Positions 10,644 through 20,434 of a stretch of 64,000 nucleotides of DNA are shown one piece after another. Below the pieces are notes generated by a model that made no database searches, was not told where the DNA came from, and worked only from the letters and a program-made list of their open reading frames with translations. The position numbers were made by a program, and so were the translations under genes. Source of the stretch: Celoporthe dispersa (lineage: Eukaryota > Ascomycota > Sordariomycetes > Diaporthales > Cryphonectriaceae); assembly GCA_016584495.1 (NCBI GenBank), contig WAID01000001.1, positions 1,302,001 through 1,366,000 on the forward strand. The letters are read 5' to 3'. The number at the start of each line of letters is the position of its first letter. Position 1 is the first letter of the stretch.

Positions 10644-11385
10644 CTATAGGTTAGACTCGGCTCCTCTTACTTCCTTACACCATCGAAAGTGTCTAAGGAA
10701 GCTATCTCGTGTATACTTGAACGAGTACATCTCAACGTGACGGATAGGACCAAGACAACCTGCGCATGACACACCGTACTCCACTTCTTCACTTTGTCTG
10801 TCACGATTATAGTAAGGAAGTGCGCACGATCCCATGTAGTCGAACTTTCGGTATCGGTCTTGCCATGGATCCAGTTTCTTTCCGGAGACTACCATCGCCT
10901 GATGAATAGAAACTACCAAATAACGCCTTCTAATCCCGCCCTGGGTACCATATGTGCCAGGCGAAGTCTTAAACGCCGTCAACTGCTTTAACTCGCCCTT
11001 GGACAGGTCGAGCTGTTTTCGTACAAAGGCACGAGGCAGCACGCCAACTTCTCTTTGCACCTAAATACAAGTATGACAGCAACGTGTCCAGGTGGAGAAA
11101 AATACGAATCCGCCGAATTTGCCGCACAGAGCACAAGCCTCAGTACAGAGCAGGGAGTAAAAGTCGGATAAAGACACGCCGGTGGCGAATTTTGTGCGTA
11201 ACAAAGCGCGAAGAGTGTTCAGTCCCATGTGTGACCACCCGCTGGTACTCTCTGAGGGAGGCTACTGCCTGTTGCGATCTGCGGTTTGTTTGTCGAAATA
11301 TGAAGAGAGAATACATGTCTAAGCTTAACAGGACGTCCTGCAAAAGCTCAACAGGCAGCACACTAAGGGTCCCGAGTCCCAGTAA
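10644..11385 (-). pseudogene. F-box protein gene, broken
   Basis: Read on the minus strand, the piece begins with an F-box: LPVELLQDVLLSLDMYSLF and then FRQTNRRSQQAV. After a one-base frame change near 11221-11226 it continues as LNTLRALLRT.. and a Cys-rich segment (ACALCGKFGGFVFF, TRCCHTC). It then meets an in-frame TAG at 11061-11063 before resuming in the same frame as VQREVGVLPRAF..LTAFKTSPGTYG and a C-terminal part. This order matches a common family of fungal F-box proteins with a CxxCG-FGGF motif. No ATG precedes the F-box; a TGA lies just upstream. The TAG could come from CAG by one C-to-T change. F-box proteins choose substrates for SCF ubiquitin ligases. The breaks suggest a pseudogene, though the frame change alone might be a sequence error. 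Confidence 0.6.
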
Positions 11386-12063
11386 TCACCAACCGCCCTC
11401 CTGCTGCTTGCCTGGATATTCTGAGTACTTTTCTAGTAGGAAATCTACGTGTACCGAGCAGTTCATAGTGCAACATACATCCTGACGATGCGACTGTCAA
11501 CGAGGCCCACACTTCTTCGCGAAAGGAACAAAACAGTGCCACATATGATTTTTTACGAGTTTCAACGATAATGCGGTTTCAAGCTAGTCAGTCTACTTAT
11601 ACAAGCGGGAATAAGAGGGTGGAAACACCACGAGGACAAGAAAACACACTAATACATGTCAATCGCTATAAAAGCCTCCCAGGCATGCAATGCATCAGCA
11701 TCGGATCTCATCAAGTTATGCTTGGCCTAAGCTGCTCAGTAATAAGCCCAAGCCCATGCAAGTCTTCTCGGTGATCCACCCCTCCCAACAGGGTATCTAA
11801 ATCTACAGGGAGCCGTGGGGCCCTGCAGGTACCCTTTAAGGTTCCACACAAGGTCAGCCACCTGCATCCTTTCGGTTTGCAGGCGGATGTGGCTAGCCCG
11901 TGCAATTGCCACCGCATGTAATCCATCCTGCTTTTTCCGTGGGATCGGCCGAGGATTCAGCTCTCCTCCGTCCTCACAATCCATCGCCAGGACAGATGCC
12001 CCTCAGACATATACCATCCCGTCTAACCCCCCGCCAGGCTCTTGGGCCACCGGCGGCCACACT
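11386..12063. other. Intergenic region upstream of the HET gene
   Basis: AT-rich up to about 11750, then more balanced. It holds the promoter of the HET gene. The HET frame is open upstream to 11815 and contains an in-frame ATG at 11887, so a longer start cannot be excluded. Confidence 0.45.
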
Positions 12064-13893
12064 ATGCGTCTCATCAACACGACGACATTTGCGCTCGAAG
12101 AATTCCTGAGCGCGGATGCGCACCCCTACGCGATTCTCTCTCACACCTGGGACGAGGATGAGGTGACCTTTCAGGACTGGGGGAGTCCGTGTCCCGAGGT
12201 GCGCCGCCGGAAAAAGGGCTTCGCAAAGATTGAGCAGACCTGCAGGATTGCGAGGCTGCGAGGGCTCCAGTACGCTTGGGTCGACACCTGCTGCATCAAC
12301 AAGGAGAGCAGTGCGGAGCTGACCGAGGCGATCAATTCCATGTTTGCCTGGTACCAGCAGTCGGCAATCTGTCTGGTCTACCTGTCCGACCTGCCTGCTC
12401 ACGAGCCCAGCTTCCCGGACCCATTGCTCCCGGCGTGCCGGTGGTGGACGAGGGGATGGACGCTGCAGGAGCTGATCGCTCCGAAGAACCTGACATTCTA
12501 CGACTGCGAGTGGAACGACCATGGAGGCAAGCGTATGCGGAGCTACGAGGTCTCGAGGATCACAGGCATCGACCTGGCCGCCCTGGAAAACGGCAGCTCC
12601 TTGAAGAGCATGCCGGTCGGCAGGAAAATGTCGTGGGCCGCCATGCGCCAGACTACGCGCGAGGAAGACACAGCGTACTGTCTGTTGGGCATCTTCGACG
12701 TGAATATGAGCCTTATCTACGGGGAACGGGGCAAGGCCTTCACTCGCCTCCAGGAGGAAATATTGAAAAAGACAAATGACATGACCCTGTTCGCCTGGAC
12801 GTGTCAAGAGCCGGGAGAACAGGCAAATTCCTCCACACCCACACCCAAGGGATGCAAGAGCCAGATGTACAGAGGCATACTTGCTCGGTCTCCGCTGGAA
12901 TTTGTAAACTGCCGCGAAGTGATCCCGGATCATTCCCTGCAGCTGAACAAGGAGTCCACCCTGACAAACTCCGGGCTGCGGATCAAGACATCCCTGGTCG
13001 AGACGTCTGGGAGCGACTACATCCTGTTCATAGGATCTCAGCTCGTGGGAAAGGGATTCGAGACTAAAAAGATTGGCATCCGCCTGTTGAAGACACCCTC
13101 GGGCTTCTACAGAAGCCTCCCCGCAGAACTCTTCTACAAACAGGACGACGACGACCACAAAAACATGTGTCTCAAGACGGCGGAGCCGGCCACAATCTAC
13201 ATCCACAGAGACGTGAGTCCCAGGGAGTCCATACGTGTCCAGCACCGGCTCTGGTATGTCAGGCTCACCCTCGATCTTCCTGAACACCTCCAGCTGGCGT
13301 CCATCAGGGTCAAGCCCTCCAACATCTGGAACTCACCAACCCAGTCCTTCATGTGCGAGTCAGGTCGCAGGTACCACGCCGTCGTCCACGTCCGCCTCCT
13401 CAACACCAAACTCGCCAGGAACAAGAAGAAGGCGTACACCAGCTTTGCGATCATATGCGAGCTGCACTCGGCGCCGCAAGAAGGACGGCCCCATATCGTC
13501 TGGTCCCTGGTCTGCTCCGAGGCCGATGCCCGCAAGGGCTCGTCGCCATGGAACGAGCTTCATGACCTGATCGGCGAGTACATGGGCGGCGCCGACGAGG
13601 CAGCCGGTGTGCCACTCGAGCTCGCCGACCGATGTGCGCAGCTTGCCGTCGCGGCTCGCACACCACAGTACTCCCACCTGTACACGCGCCGTGGCGAGCG
13701 CACTGGTATCGCCACGCACAGATGGCCTGGCGAGCTGAACGTCGCCTTTGTCACCGTCTCGTGGTGGCGGAGAGGAGAGCTCTGGTGGCACGGGCCGGAC
13801 GTCAAGGGGTATCCGTCGGGCGCTGCTGTATCGCTGACCAAGAGGTGGACGCGGTCGACGCTCGGGAGTGACGACTCGCAGGCTTTTAGGTAG
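12064..13893 (+). CDS. HET-domain (heterokaryon incompatibility) protein
   Basis: Intact single-exon gene of 609 residues. The start MRLINTTTFALEEF at 12064 is the usual beginning of HET proteins and is preferred over the in-frame ATG at 11887. The N-terminal 200 residues carry the HET motifs in order: HPYAILSHTW, WVDTCCINK, SAICLVYLSDL, WTRGWTLQELIAP, then EDTAYCLLGIFDVNM and LIYGERGKAFTRLQEEI. The rest resembles the variable C-terminal region found in this family and has no NACHT or WD repeats. HET domains trigger cell death on non-self recognition after hyphal fusion; many family members have no known role. It is flanked by a broken F-box gene and a HET pseudogene, so it probably belongs to a turnover-prone cluster. 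Confidence 0.9.
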   Translation: MRLINTTTFALEEFLSADAHPYAILSHTWDEDEVTFQDWGSPCPEVRRRKKGFAKIEQTCRIARLRGLQYAWVDTCCINKESSAELTEAINSMFAWYQQSAICLVYLSDLPAHEPSFPDPLLPACRWWTRGWTLQELIAPKNLTFYDCEWNDHGGKRMRSYEVSRITGIDLAALENGSSLKSMPVGRKMSWAAMRQTTREEDTAYCLLGIFDVNMSLIYGERGKAFTRLQEEILKKTNDMTLFAWTCQEPGEQANSSTPTPKGCKSQMYRGILARSPLEFVNCREVIPDHSLQLNKESTLTNSGLRIKTSLVETSGSDYILFIGSQLVGKGFETKKIGIRLLKTPSGFYRSLPAELFYKQDDDDHKNMCLKTAEPATIYIHRDVSPRESIRVQHRLWYVRLTLDLPEHLQLASIRVKPSNIWNSPTQSFMCESGRRYHAVVHVRLLNTKLARNKKKAYTSFAIICELHSAPQEGRPHIVWSLVCSEADARKGSSPWNELHDLIGEYMGGADEAAGVPLELADRCAQLAVAARTPQYSHLYTRRGERTGIATHRWPGELNVAFVTVSWWRRGELWWHGPDVKGYPSGAAVSLTKRWTRSTLGSDDSQAFR

Positions 13894-14324
13894 GCAAAGG
13901 CTAGTTGGCTGCTGTAAATAATAATACGAGACAAACATGTTGGGGGTATAACTATTGGCGTCTTGGGAGGAGGCGGGGGGCGCAAACTTGTACGAAATTT
14001 TTTTGGGAGTATTAGGGCGTATTAGCATGACCATAAAATGAACAAGCTAAGTAGTTATATTGATTATGAACATGAAACTGCTACTAATTAATGGCTTCAA
14101 AAGGAGGTTGATGAATATGTCCAGCTCAAACCAGCAAGATAATCTCCTGCTTGCCATCGCCTTCCCAGTGTGGATGTCGAGAGTCCCAACAGTGCTCAAA
14201 ATACCCAACACGGGTCACCAACAAGGCATCTTGCTTCAGAGAGCCGTTGCTAATAGTAGCAGACAGGCGATCGATAGTCTTCTAGAACAAGGCCAGCACT
14301 GTACCAACGCCCATCCCACGACCT
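13894..14324. other. Intergenic region between convergent HET gene and HET pseudogene
   Basis: AT-rich 3' flank of the HET gene; no coding sequence recognised. Confidence 0.4.
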
Positions 14325-15601
14325 CTACCACCGTGCAATAGTCAGGCATTTCACCTGGGTAGCGTCCACGTGCATGTACCGCTCTGTGTCCGGGAAGAAC
14401 AAGCCCGTTCTACTCAGCCCGGATTCATTGGCATAGTCGAGATCCTCATCCCTTTCGTTGTTGTCTTCCTCGTCTGGCCATGGATACCGCCATAAGTGCT
14501 CGTGTCTCCGCCTATCGCGGTCGACAGATATCCCGCGCTCTGATCTAAGCGTCACGGGGCGTACGTGTCCTCGCAGCACCAGCGGCGGAAATAAGTCGGC
14601 CGTGTTCTCGCTGTCCACCTTGGCTGGACTCATAAAGCGAAGAATCTCAGTTCGAAATTCGAGGAGGCCCTTGGCGGATGAATCATGCACAACATGGCCC
14701 GTTCTCATTCCAGGACCCGACAGGTACATGCGTCCGAACCGATAGATGCACCGTATGAGCTCAACACCGCCATTCTGTCGACAGTTGGGAATCCAGAACG
14801 AGGTCCGGCTGCGATCACCTATGGGGCCGGCGTCCATGTCAATGTAGCGCGTGTGGAAGGTGATACGGTGGTTTACTAATGAGCTGGCCGCTGCCCAGCT
14901 AAATGTCGGAGCACGTTGAGACCGGCGAGCCTGGTCTTGCCCTGGTTCTTCAGCTCTCTACCATGGTCGCGCTCTGGGTGATCAGACGTCCAGAGAAGCT
15001 GGGGTAACAATATGCGCATGTCCCCGGCGTCGTGCCAGAAACCGTAGTACCACCTGAACCCGATTGCCTTCTGCATCCCCTCAGCTATCCCGGCCAGGGC
15101 CATGAGCTTGTCATCCTTCACGGTCAGGTCGAGCTGGCTATAGTCCTGGACCAGCTCGTACCATACGGTCAGGAAGGAGACCCTGTGGCTGTTGTTAGGG
15201 AGAGACTGTAGAAGCGGCGCGGTCACCTGCCGGAACGGCTCTCTGGCCTTGCTATCAGACTCGGAGAACTTTTTCCGCATCGCCAGCCCTCTTCGAACTG
15301 GCTACACCTATATATTTCCCCACAACTTTACTAAACTACAACGTCGAACGTAGCTCAGTATACGGAATCGCTTGTCCTCGCTTTGTTTCTGTAAACCCAA
15401 TACACAGTACGTGCGTATATCTGACTCCAGGCAGTGAGCAGGACACTTAGGCTTATCTTTGAGTTTCCCTTCAGGAATTTCTCCCGAAGAGAAACCCAAG
15501 GCTGTGATCGTTAAGACGCCCTCGCCATAGCTGCTGCCAAGATCGACAACAGCGAGGAACAACAACTCTGCTGTCAACAATATATTAACTAATGAAACCA
15601 T
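14325..15601 (-). pseudogene. HET-domain protein pseudogene with internal deletion
   Basis: Fragments on the minus strand are collinear with a HET protein. 15601-15308 has SSYGEGVLTITALG and CPAHC, typical of the middle of a HET domain. 15280-14876 has WYELVQDYSQLDLT..DKLMALAGIAEGMQKA, as found after the domain. A further frame reads RAPTFSWAAAS and continues into 14837-14325 (MDAGPIGD..). The expected W-x-LQE segment between the first two pieces is absent, which implies a deletion of well over 100 codons. At least one frame change is also present near 14900. No N-terminal part with SHTW was found. It is probably an inactive relic of a second HET gene. Confidence 0.55.
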
Positions 15602-16254
15602 TTATTTCTGCCTGGAACAAAAAGTCCATAATCAGAGAATTTTCACGAAGGCCGCGATGAACCCGAGACCGTTAGCATGGGGAATCCGGGTTGTTTAGAA
15701 AGGTAGCCCGACTGCTAATGCCGCGAGATAAGTTTGACACACTTCTCACTTGGCTAATGTTCATAGTACGACATGTTATAACAGCTAGCTGCGAGGGTGA
15801 TTTCAAGCCCAACGTCTTTCAATGTTGCGTAGCACTAAGTCGCTTGTCTTAGTTTGAGGGATCCTTTGACATCGATACAACTTTGAGTGCCAGCCCCGTA
15901 CTGTTGCTCTAATTATGAAGAGGTTCCAATATTACTCCTTTGAACACTTTCATGGGGATCTTCCGTATGTTGTATGCCCTAAGATAGATCGTGGGTCAAT
16001 TTAATGCAGTCTAGCAGAGTACCAGCTGCTAATTATAGTCTCGTCTTGCAGGACCAGTGAGGGGATGCGATGGGCTGGACGTCATCTAGAACCGCGTATC
16101 AACGTTGGCTAGACTTGAGAAATCGTGGCCAAGAGAGTTATGCACATCAAATGTCCGCATCGGCAGGCAAGGCCGGATATTAATTAGCTTGATGCCAAAG
16201 TAGCGGTCATCATGAGCACAACATATCTTAATATCCTATACTTTTGATGGAGCT

Positions 16255-16600
16255 CTATCGGTGCCGACATTGACTATCTTTTCCAGGTTTGTCTAAGAAA
16301 TCAGCAGCCTGTAGCACATTGAAGCCGCTTGCAAATAAATATGTCTTGTCCTGACTCATCTCAACACGAACAGCTTTGCCACCCTCATAGGACATTTGAG
16401 TGATCCTTCCACAAATTGATTCAGATCCTGTGGGGATTCTTACATGCAACTCAGGGCCGGAAAAGGAATATCTGCTCTTTGTCCCAGACTTTCAAGTCAG
16501 CCAGGTATCCTGTCATGGTTAAGCAAGCAAGATCCTCGGTCGAGATCCAACATGTTGATCAATCTGGCAATAACATTAGTCAAAAGAAGAGACACGGCCT
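16255..16600 (-). pseudogene. Unidentified coding-like fragment
   Basis: On the minus strand an intron-like 3' end (GACTAATGTTATTGCCAG) precedes a frame reading CLTMTGYLADLKVW..EQIFLF and then, one base out of register at a CCC run, ELHVRIPTGSESICG..YEGGKAVRVEM to a stop at 16255. The amino-acid composition looks protein-like, but I do not recognise the family and no start is visible. It is most likely part of a decayed gene. Confidence 0.25.
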
Positions 16601-16753
16601 ATAAGCACTAGACAGAAACTGACTTTCCGAACCGAGAGTGATGATGACTTGAGTTGCACATGGCGTTGCACAGATTATTACAGACAGATTCTATGAGACA
16701 GAACGCTTCATCTCACCAAGTTGAACTGCTGAAGGGTGTACTTTTCCAGAAAA

Positions 16754-16760
16754 TATAAAA
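16754..16760 (+). promoter_or_regulatory. TATA box of the small secreted protein gene
   Basis: TATAAAA lies 81 bases upstream of the ATG at 16841, a spacing consistent with a TATA-driven fungal promoter and a short leader. Confidence 0.45.
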
Positions 16761-16840
16761 TGCCGCAATTCCATTCCCTCTAGCCAGTTATTCAAGCTGG
16801 ACATCTCACAATCACTTCAGGAATTTGTTTGACATCAACC

Positions 16841-17195
16841 ATGAAGCTCATCACTGCCTCCGTTCTTATCCTCGCCGCGGCTGCCACAGCTAGGAATTGC
16901 AAACCAGGTCTCAACTATTGTGGACAGACTCTTCTTAACATTGGTACGTTCCAAATACTCGTCCATCTACTCCAGAGCGGCTCTAGGTGGCTAAACCTGA
17001 TTCTCGTAATCCATAGGGAAGTACCAACCGCAGATTGATCAAGCGATGGCCGATGCAGGTGCTAAAGAGGTCAACGGCGGGCGAGAAGACCTATTCTACT
17101 GCGAAGGCGGGGCCAATGGGGTCATAAAATACCTCGAACACTGCAACTATGGGTGTAAAGACAATGGTGACAACCAAAGCGATACTTGCAACTAG
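16841..17195 (+). CDS. Small secreted cysteine-rich protein, effector-like
   Basis: Two exons, 16841-16943 and 17017-17195, separated by a GTACGT..ATAG intron, encode 93 residues. The N-terminus MKLITASVLILAAAATA is a clear signal peptide with an Ala-x-Ala cleavage site. The mature part of about 76 residues has six cysteines and reads NCKPGLNYCG..LLNIGKYQPQIDQ, then DLFYCEGGANGVIKYLEHC and NYGC, ending DTCN. An even number of cysteines and the small size fit a disulfide-stabilised secreted protein, as many fungal effector candidates are. No biochemical function can be assigned. It is intact although it sits in an island of broken genes. Confidence 0.78.
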
Positions 17196-18053
17196 GATGC
17201 ATCGACCTGATGCCGACCACATGTTTAGAAGGGGGCCTTTTGACCGGCCTTTCGGGCTCACAGCCGCGACGGTCCGGTACGTCGGCTCACACCTATCTTG
17301 GGTTTTACAAGTCCATCGGAAGTGAAGGAGGGCGAGATGGGTTTCACGTAGAAAGTTTGAATATGATAATTTCAATATCCGCGCACAACGATCTCAATCG
17401 ACTAATCTCCTCTGTCGTTCCTTGGTATATGGGAACCTTGGCTAGGAGCTAACAATGCGTAGGATATCTATGCCTCAGGTGAGCGCGAGGATTTCGAATT
17501 TCATAGCCTGGCAGCCGATCCTACTCGTACTGGACTCAGCACTCATTGTTCTGGCCTGTTTTCCTGTCTCTCTTCCACCTCCTTTATAGCCTATCAGGAA
17601 TTTTTGATATTTGCAATTAGTCTGGATGTTGACCACTGTGACAACCCAATCTTGGTTCAAGGGAAGTGCCAGTTGAACATTTATTGAGAAGATGAATGAT
17701 GAATGTAGTCTAGACAAGTCCTAATATTGCCTTGAAAAAGAAATAAAAGAGAACACTAGACAATATTGACAGGATATTCCCCCGAATTTGCAATGCCACA
17801 AGGCCAGAGCCAGCCTTCGTGGTCTCCTTCACGGCAATCGAAGGGACAGTGCGTAAATGATTGCGCTTTGGTGCAGAGCCCCCAATGCTCTCACCAACCC
17901 CCTCGCTTCCTTACCACCTGTGCGGCCACTTGTGGCGTGCGAGACCATGCACAGTAGGCTGCCGTAGTCTCTGATGTTACAGTAACTCCTACGAAAAGCT
18001 GACCCGTATAACACGGTGGAGCTGTAAAAAGAAAAACAAATCAACCAGATCGT
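17196..18053. other. Intergenic region, no gene recognised
   Basis: AT-rich spacer between the secreted protein gene and the 3' end of noxA. A short Cys-rich frame near 17840-17957 has no start context or signal peptide. Confidence 0.45.
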
Positions 18054-19958
18054 TCAGAAGTGTTCCTTCCAGAAGCGGAACTTCACTTCCCTCACGGTAG
18101 CAGTCTTGCATGCCTTCTTAATATCGCGAGCTGGAGAAAGATTATTAGTATATCGAGAGCTATTACAGCAAGGGACAAGGACGCAAACTTACCAGCTGCT
18201 GAAGGACCGCAGAAGTATACACCAACTGTCGTCCTGGTACTGCTCTCCAAACCGTTCAGATACGTGCGGTCCAGAATACCGTCCCGCATTGTCGAGAACA
18301 GGTGCGAGAAGTTGGGACGACCAAAGTTGGTGCGCGCCTTCAGCTCGGTCAGAGGGTCGACGTCGGCGCCGACGGAGTTGAGAACAATGTTGTTGGTGGT
18401 GTCCATGTCAAGTTTCTGGGTCAGGTAGGTGTGGATCTTGAGGAACTCGACACCCGAGCCGCCGGGAACGCGAGCGGCCTGGGTGCTCTGCTCCTCGAGC
18501 GAGGACAGCAGGGTCTGGAACCACTCGAAGGAAGTCGTATCCTTGCAGACCCAGAGGAACTCGACACGGCGGAGGCGGGCGGGGGGGTTCGGGCTGTTTC
18601 GCAGGTGCCAGATGTTCTTCAGAATCGAGGCCCACGGGGTCACACCGATACCAGTACCAATCAGGACGGCGATCTCGTTCTCGAACACGTCCTCCGCGGG
18701 GGCACCATAAGGTCCGTCGATCTGGATGGCCGGCATGTGTTGACCGTTCTGCAGGGCGACCTCGTACATTCCCATGGGGTCCACGCCCTCGTACAGCTTG
18801 GCCTGGGCCGATCCAGCACCGACAGCATCACCAAGGGCGCGGGTAAAGTCGCCAACCTGACGGACGTGGATCGAGACGTAGGGGTCGTACGGGCAAGACG
18901 TGATCGTGAAGGGGTGCCACTGGTAGCTAGAGACCGAGGGGACCTTGATGAACAGCCACTGTCCAGCCTTGTACCTAAATGAGGGCTTGGAGAACTGGAC
19001 CTCGACCACATCTGCAGAATGAAGTTAGCAGGAGCTCTCAAGTCTGTCTCTTTTTGTGGCAAGACATACCGTAAGGGTGGCGGACAACGCGGGTGATCTT
19101 CGTGGACCGACGAGCACGGATTTCGCGATACAGACGCTCGGTCAGGTAGATGGCACCACCGAAAAGCTCCCATCGCCAACCTTGGTAGCCAATGCAGTGC
19201 TCCCAGAAGATCTCGCCGGCAAAAGGCGAAAAGGCATTGGTCGAGTCGCGGACGAAGCAGCCGACTGCGTGGGTGTACATGCCCAAGAGGAACGGGATGA
19301 AGAGGTGGTGGGTGTACCAGAATGTTTCAAAGGACTGCTGTCGGATCCTGTGGTGAGCAGTGGTGTACATCAGCAGCATGCAAAGGAGCATGATGTGGCC
19401 GGTGATACCACCGGGCTGAGCGTAGTGGATCTGTAGCGCAAGCTCGGGTCGGACTTGTGTCCTCTCGACGTTGAAGAAGCTGTACATGTCAGCGTGATGA
19501 GCGCGACAAGAGCTGGCCGGAGCAAATACTTACTTGACGTAGTGAGCAGTGACGTGGCAGATGGTGAAGAACAGCATGGCGTATGCAACCTGACGATGGA
19601 ACCACAGGTTCTCATCAAGCGGCACCCACCTGATCTTCGGTCGAAGCCATCTCACCAGTGTCCGACAGACTGGTAACAGGATGAACAGTGTGTCGAAAGT
19701 CAGCACCAGACCTGCGCCTCGTGAGATCCACACCGAGTACCGGAGCGCGTTCAAGGCGGCTAATCGAGGATCGCTTGCTTGCTTGTACCTGTGATTCTAT
19801 CAGCATACCGGAGAGGGGAGGAGTTGTTGGGGTAAGGTGTCCTGGCGGGGGCCGTACCATCCAAATCCGAACAGGAAGAAGTGGATTCCCCAAAAGAGGG
19901 AGTTGAAGAAAAGCTTCGAAGCAGTGAGCTGCTTGACCGCCTTCTCACGGTAACCCAT
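18054..19958 (-). CDS. noxA: NADPH oxidase, NoxA/Nox1 type
   Basis: Membrane flavocytochrome that moves electrons from NADPH through FAD and two haems to oxygen, making superoxide for hyphal fusion, sexual development and, in pathogens, appressorium function. Five exons (19958-19858, 19788-19534, 19479-19070, 19011-18193, 18130-18054) splice without any frame problem into 553 residues, the usual NoxA length. All four introns are GT..AG and 54-69 nt long. The N-terminus MGYREKAVKQLT leads into the ferric-reductase-type membrane domain, with haem-ligand-type His in FFTICHVTAHYVNFF and HHLFIPFLLGMYTHAVG. Then come the FAD site WHPFTITSCP, the NADPH site VLIGTGIGVTPWASIL, CGPSAAARDIKKACK and the terminal KFRFWKEHF. 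There is no EF-hand extension, so it is not NoxC. Confidence 0.96.
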
Positions 19959-20416
19959 CTTGCCTAGGCCCTCTGCTGATCCTCTTGGACGTTTCCAGAA
20001 CCCGAATTATCTTGTCGACCGGCGACGTGTGGTTTGGCGGCTTGATTATCGCGTCGACTGGCGGTGGTCGTGAAGATGTTGGCTTGTCGAAGTAGATAAG
20101 CCCCGACAGATATCGATCCCGAGTGCACCTTCTTTCCCTTTATATTACAATATTTTTAAAAGCAAACAACACACTTCAACTAAAGGTCAACTCAAGTTAG
20201 AAAAGAGCGGTCTGAGCCAGCAGCGACTGAAGAGAAAGGGATGCCAAGGTGGAGGAGGCTCGAAGCAGACTTGAGGATGCTTCTGGCCTTGCCAACTGAG
20301 GAAAGAGGAAGAGGAAAAAAAAAAGAAAGAAATTCGTCCAGCCAGATGCTTGATGGTGGGCGAGAAGATAGTCATAAAGAAGGGGGGTAGAGGCATCAGG
20401 GATTCGCTAGACAGGG

Positions 20417-20434
20417 GAGAGAGAGAGAGAGAGA
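20417..20434 (+). repeat. (GA)n microsatellite
   Basis: Nine GA units in the noxA upstream region. Confidence 0.85.

Larger units (their letters stand above)
15602..16840. other. AT-rich intergenic stretch with one coding-like fragment
   Basis: No intact gene. A degraded coding-like piece lies at 16255-16600 (listed separately) and the promoter of the small secreted protein gene occupies the right end. Confidence 0.45.

Noticed and set aside
11974..13287. 437-codon frame antisense to the HET gene
   Set aside because: GC-rich shadow; the sense strand has all HET motifs.
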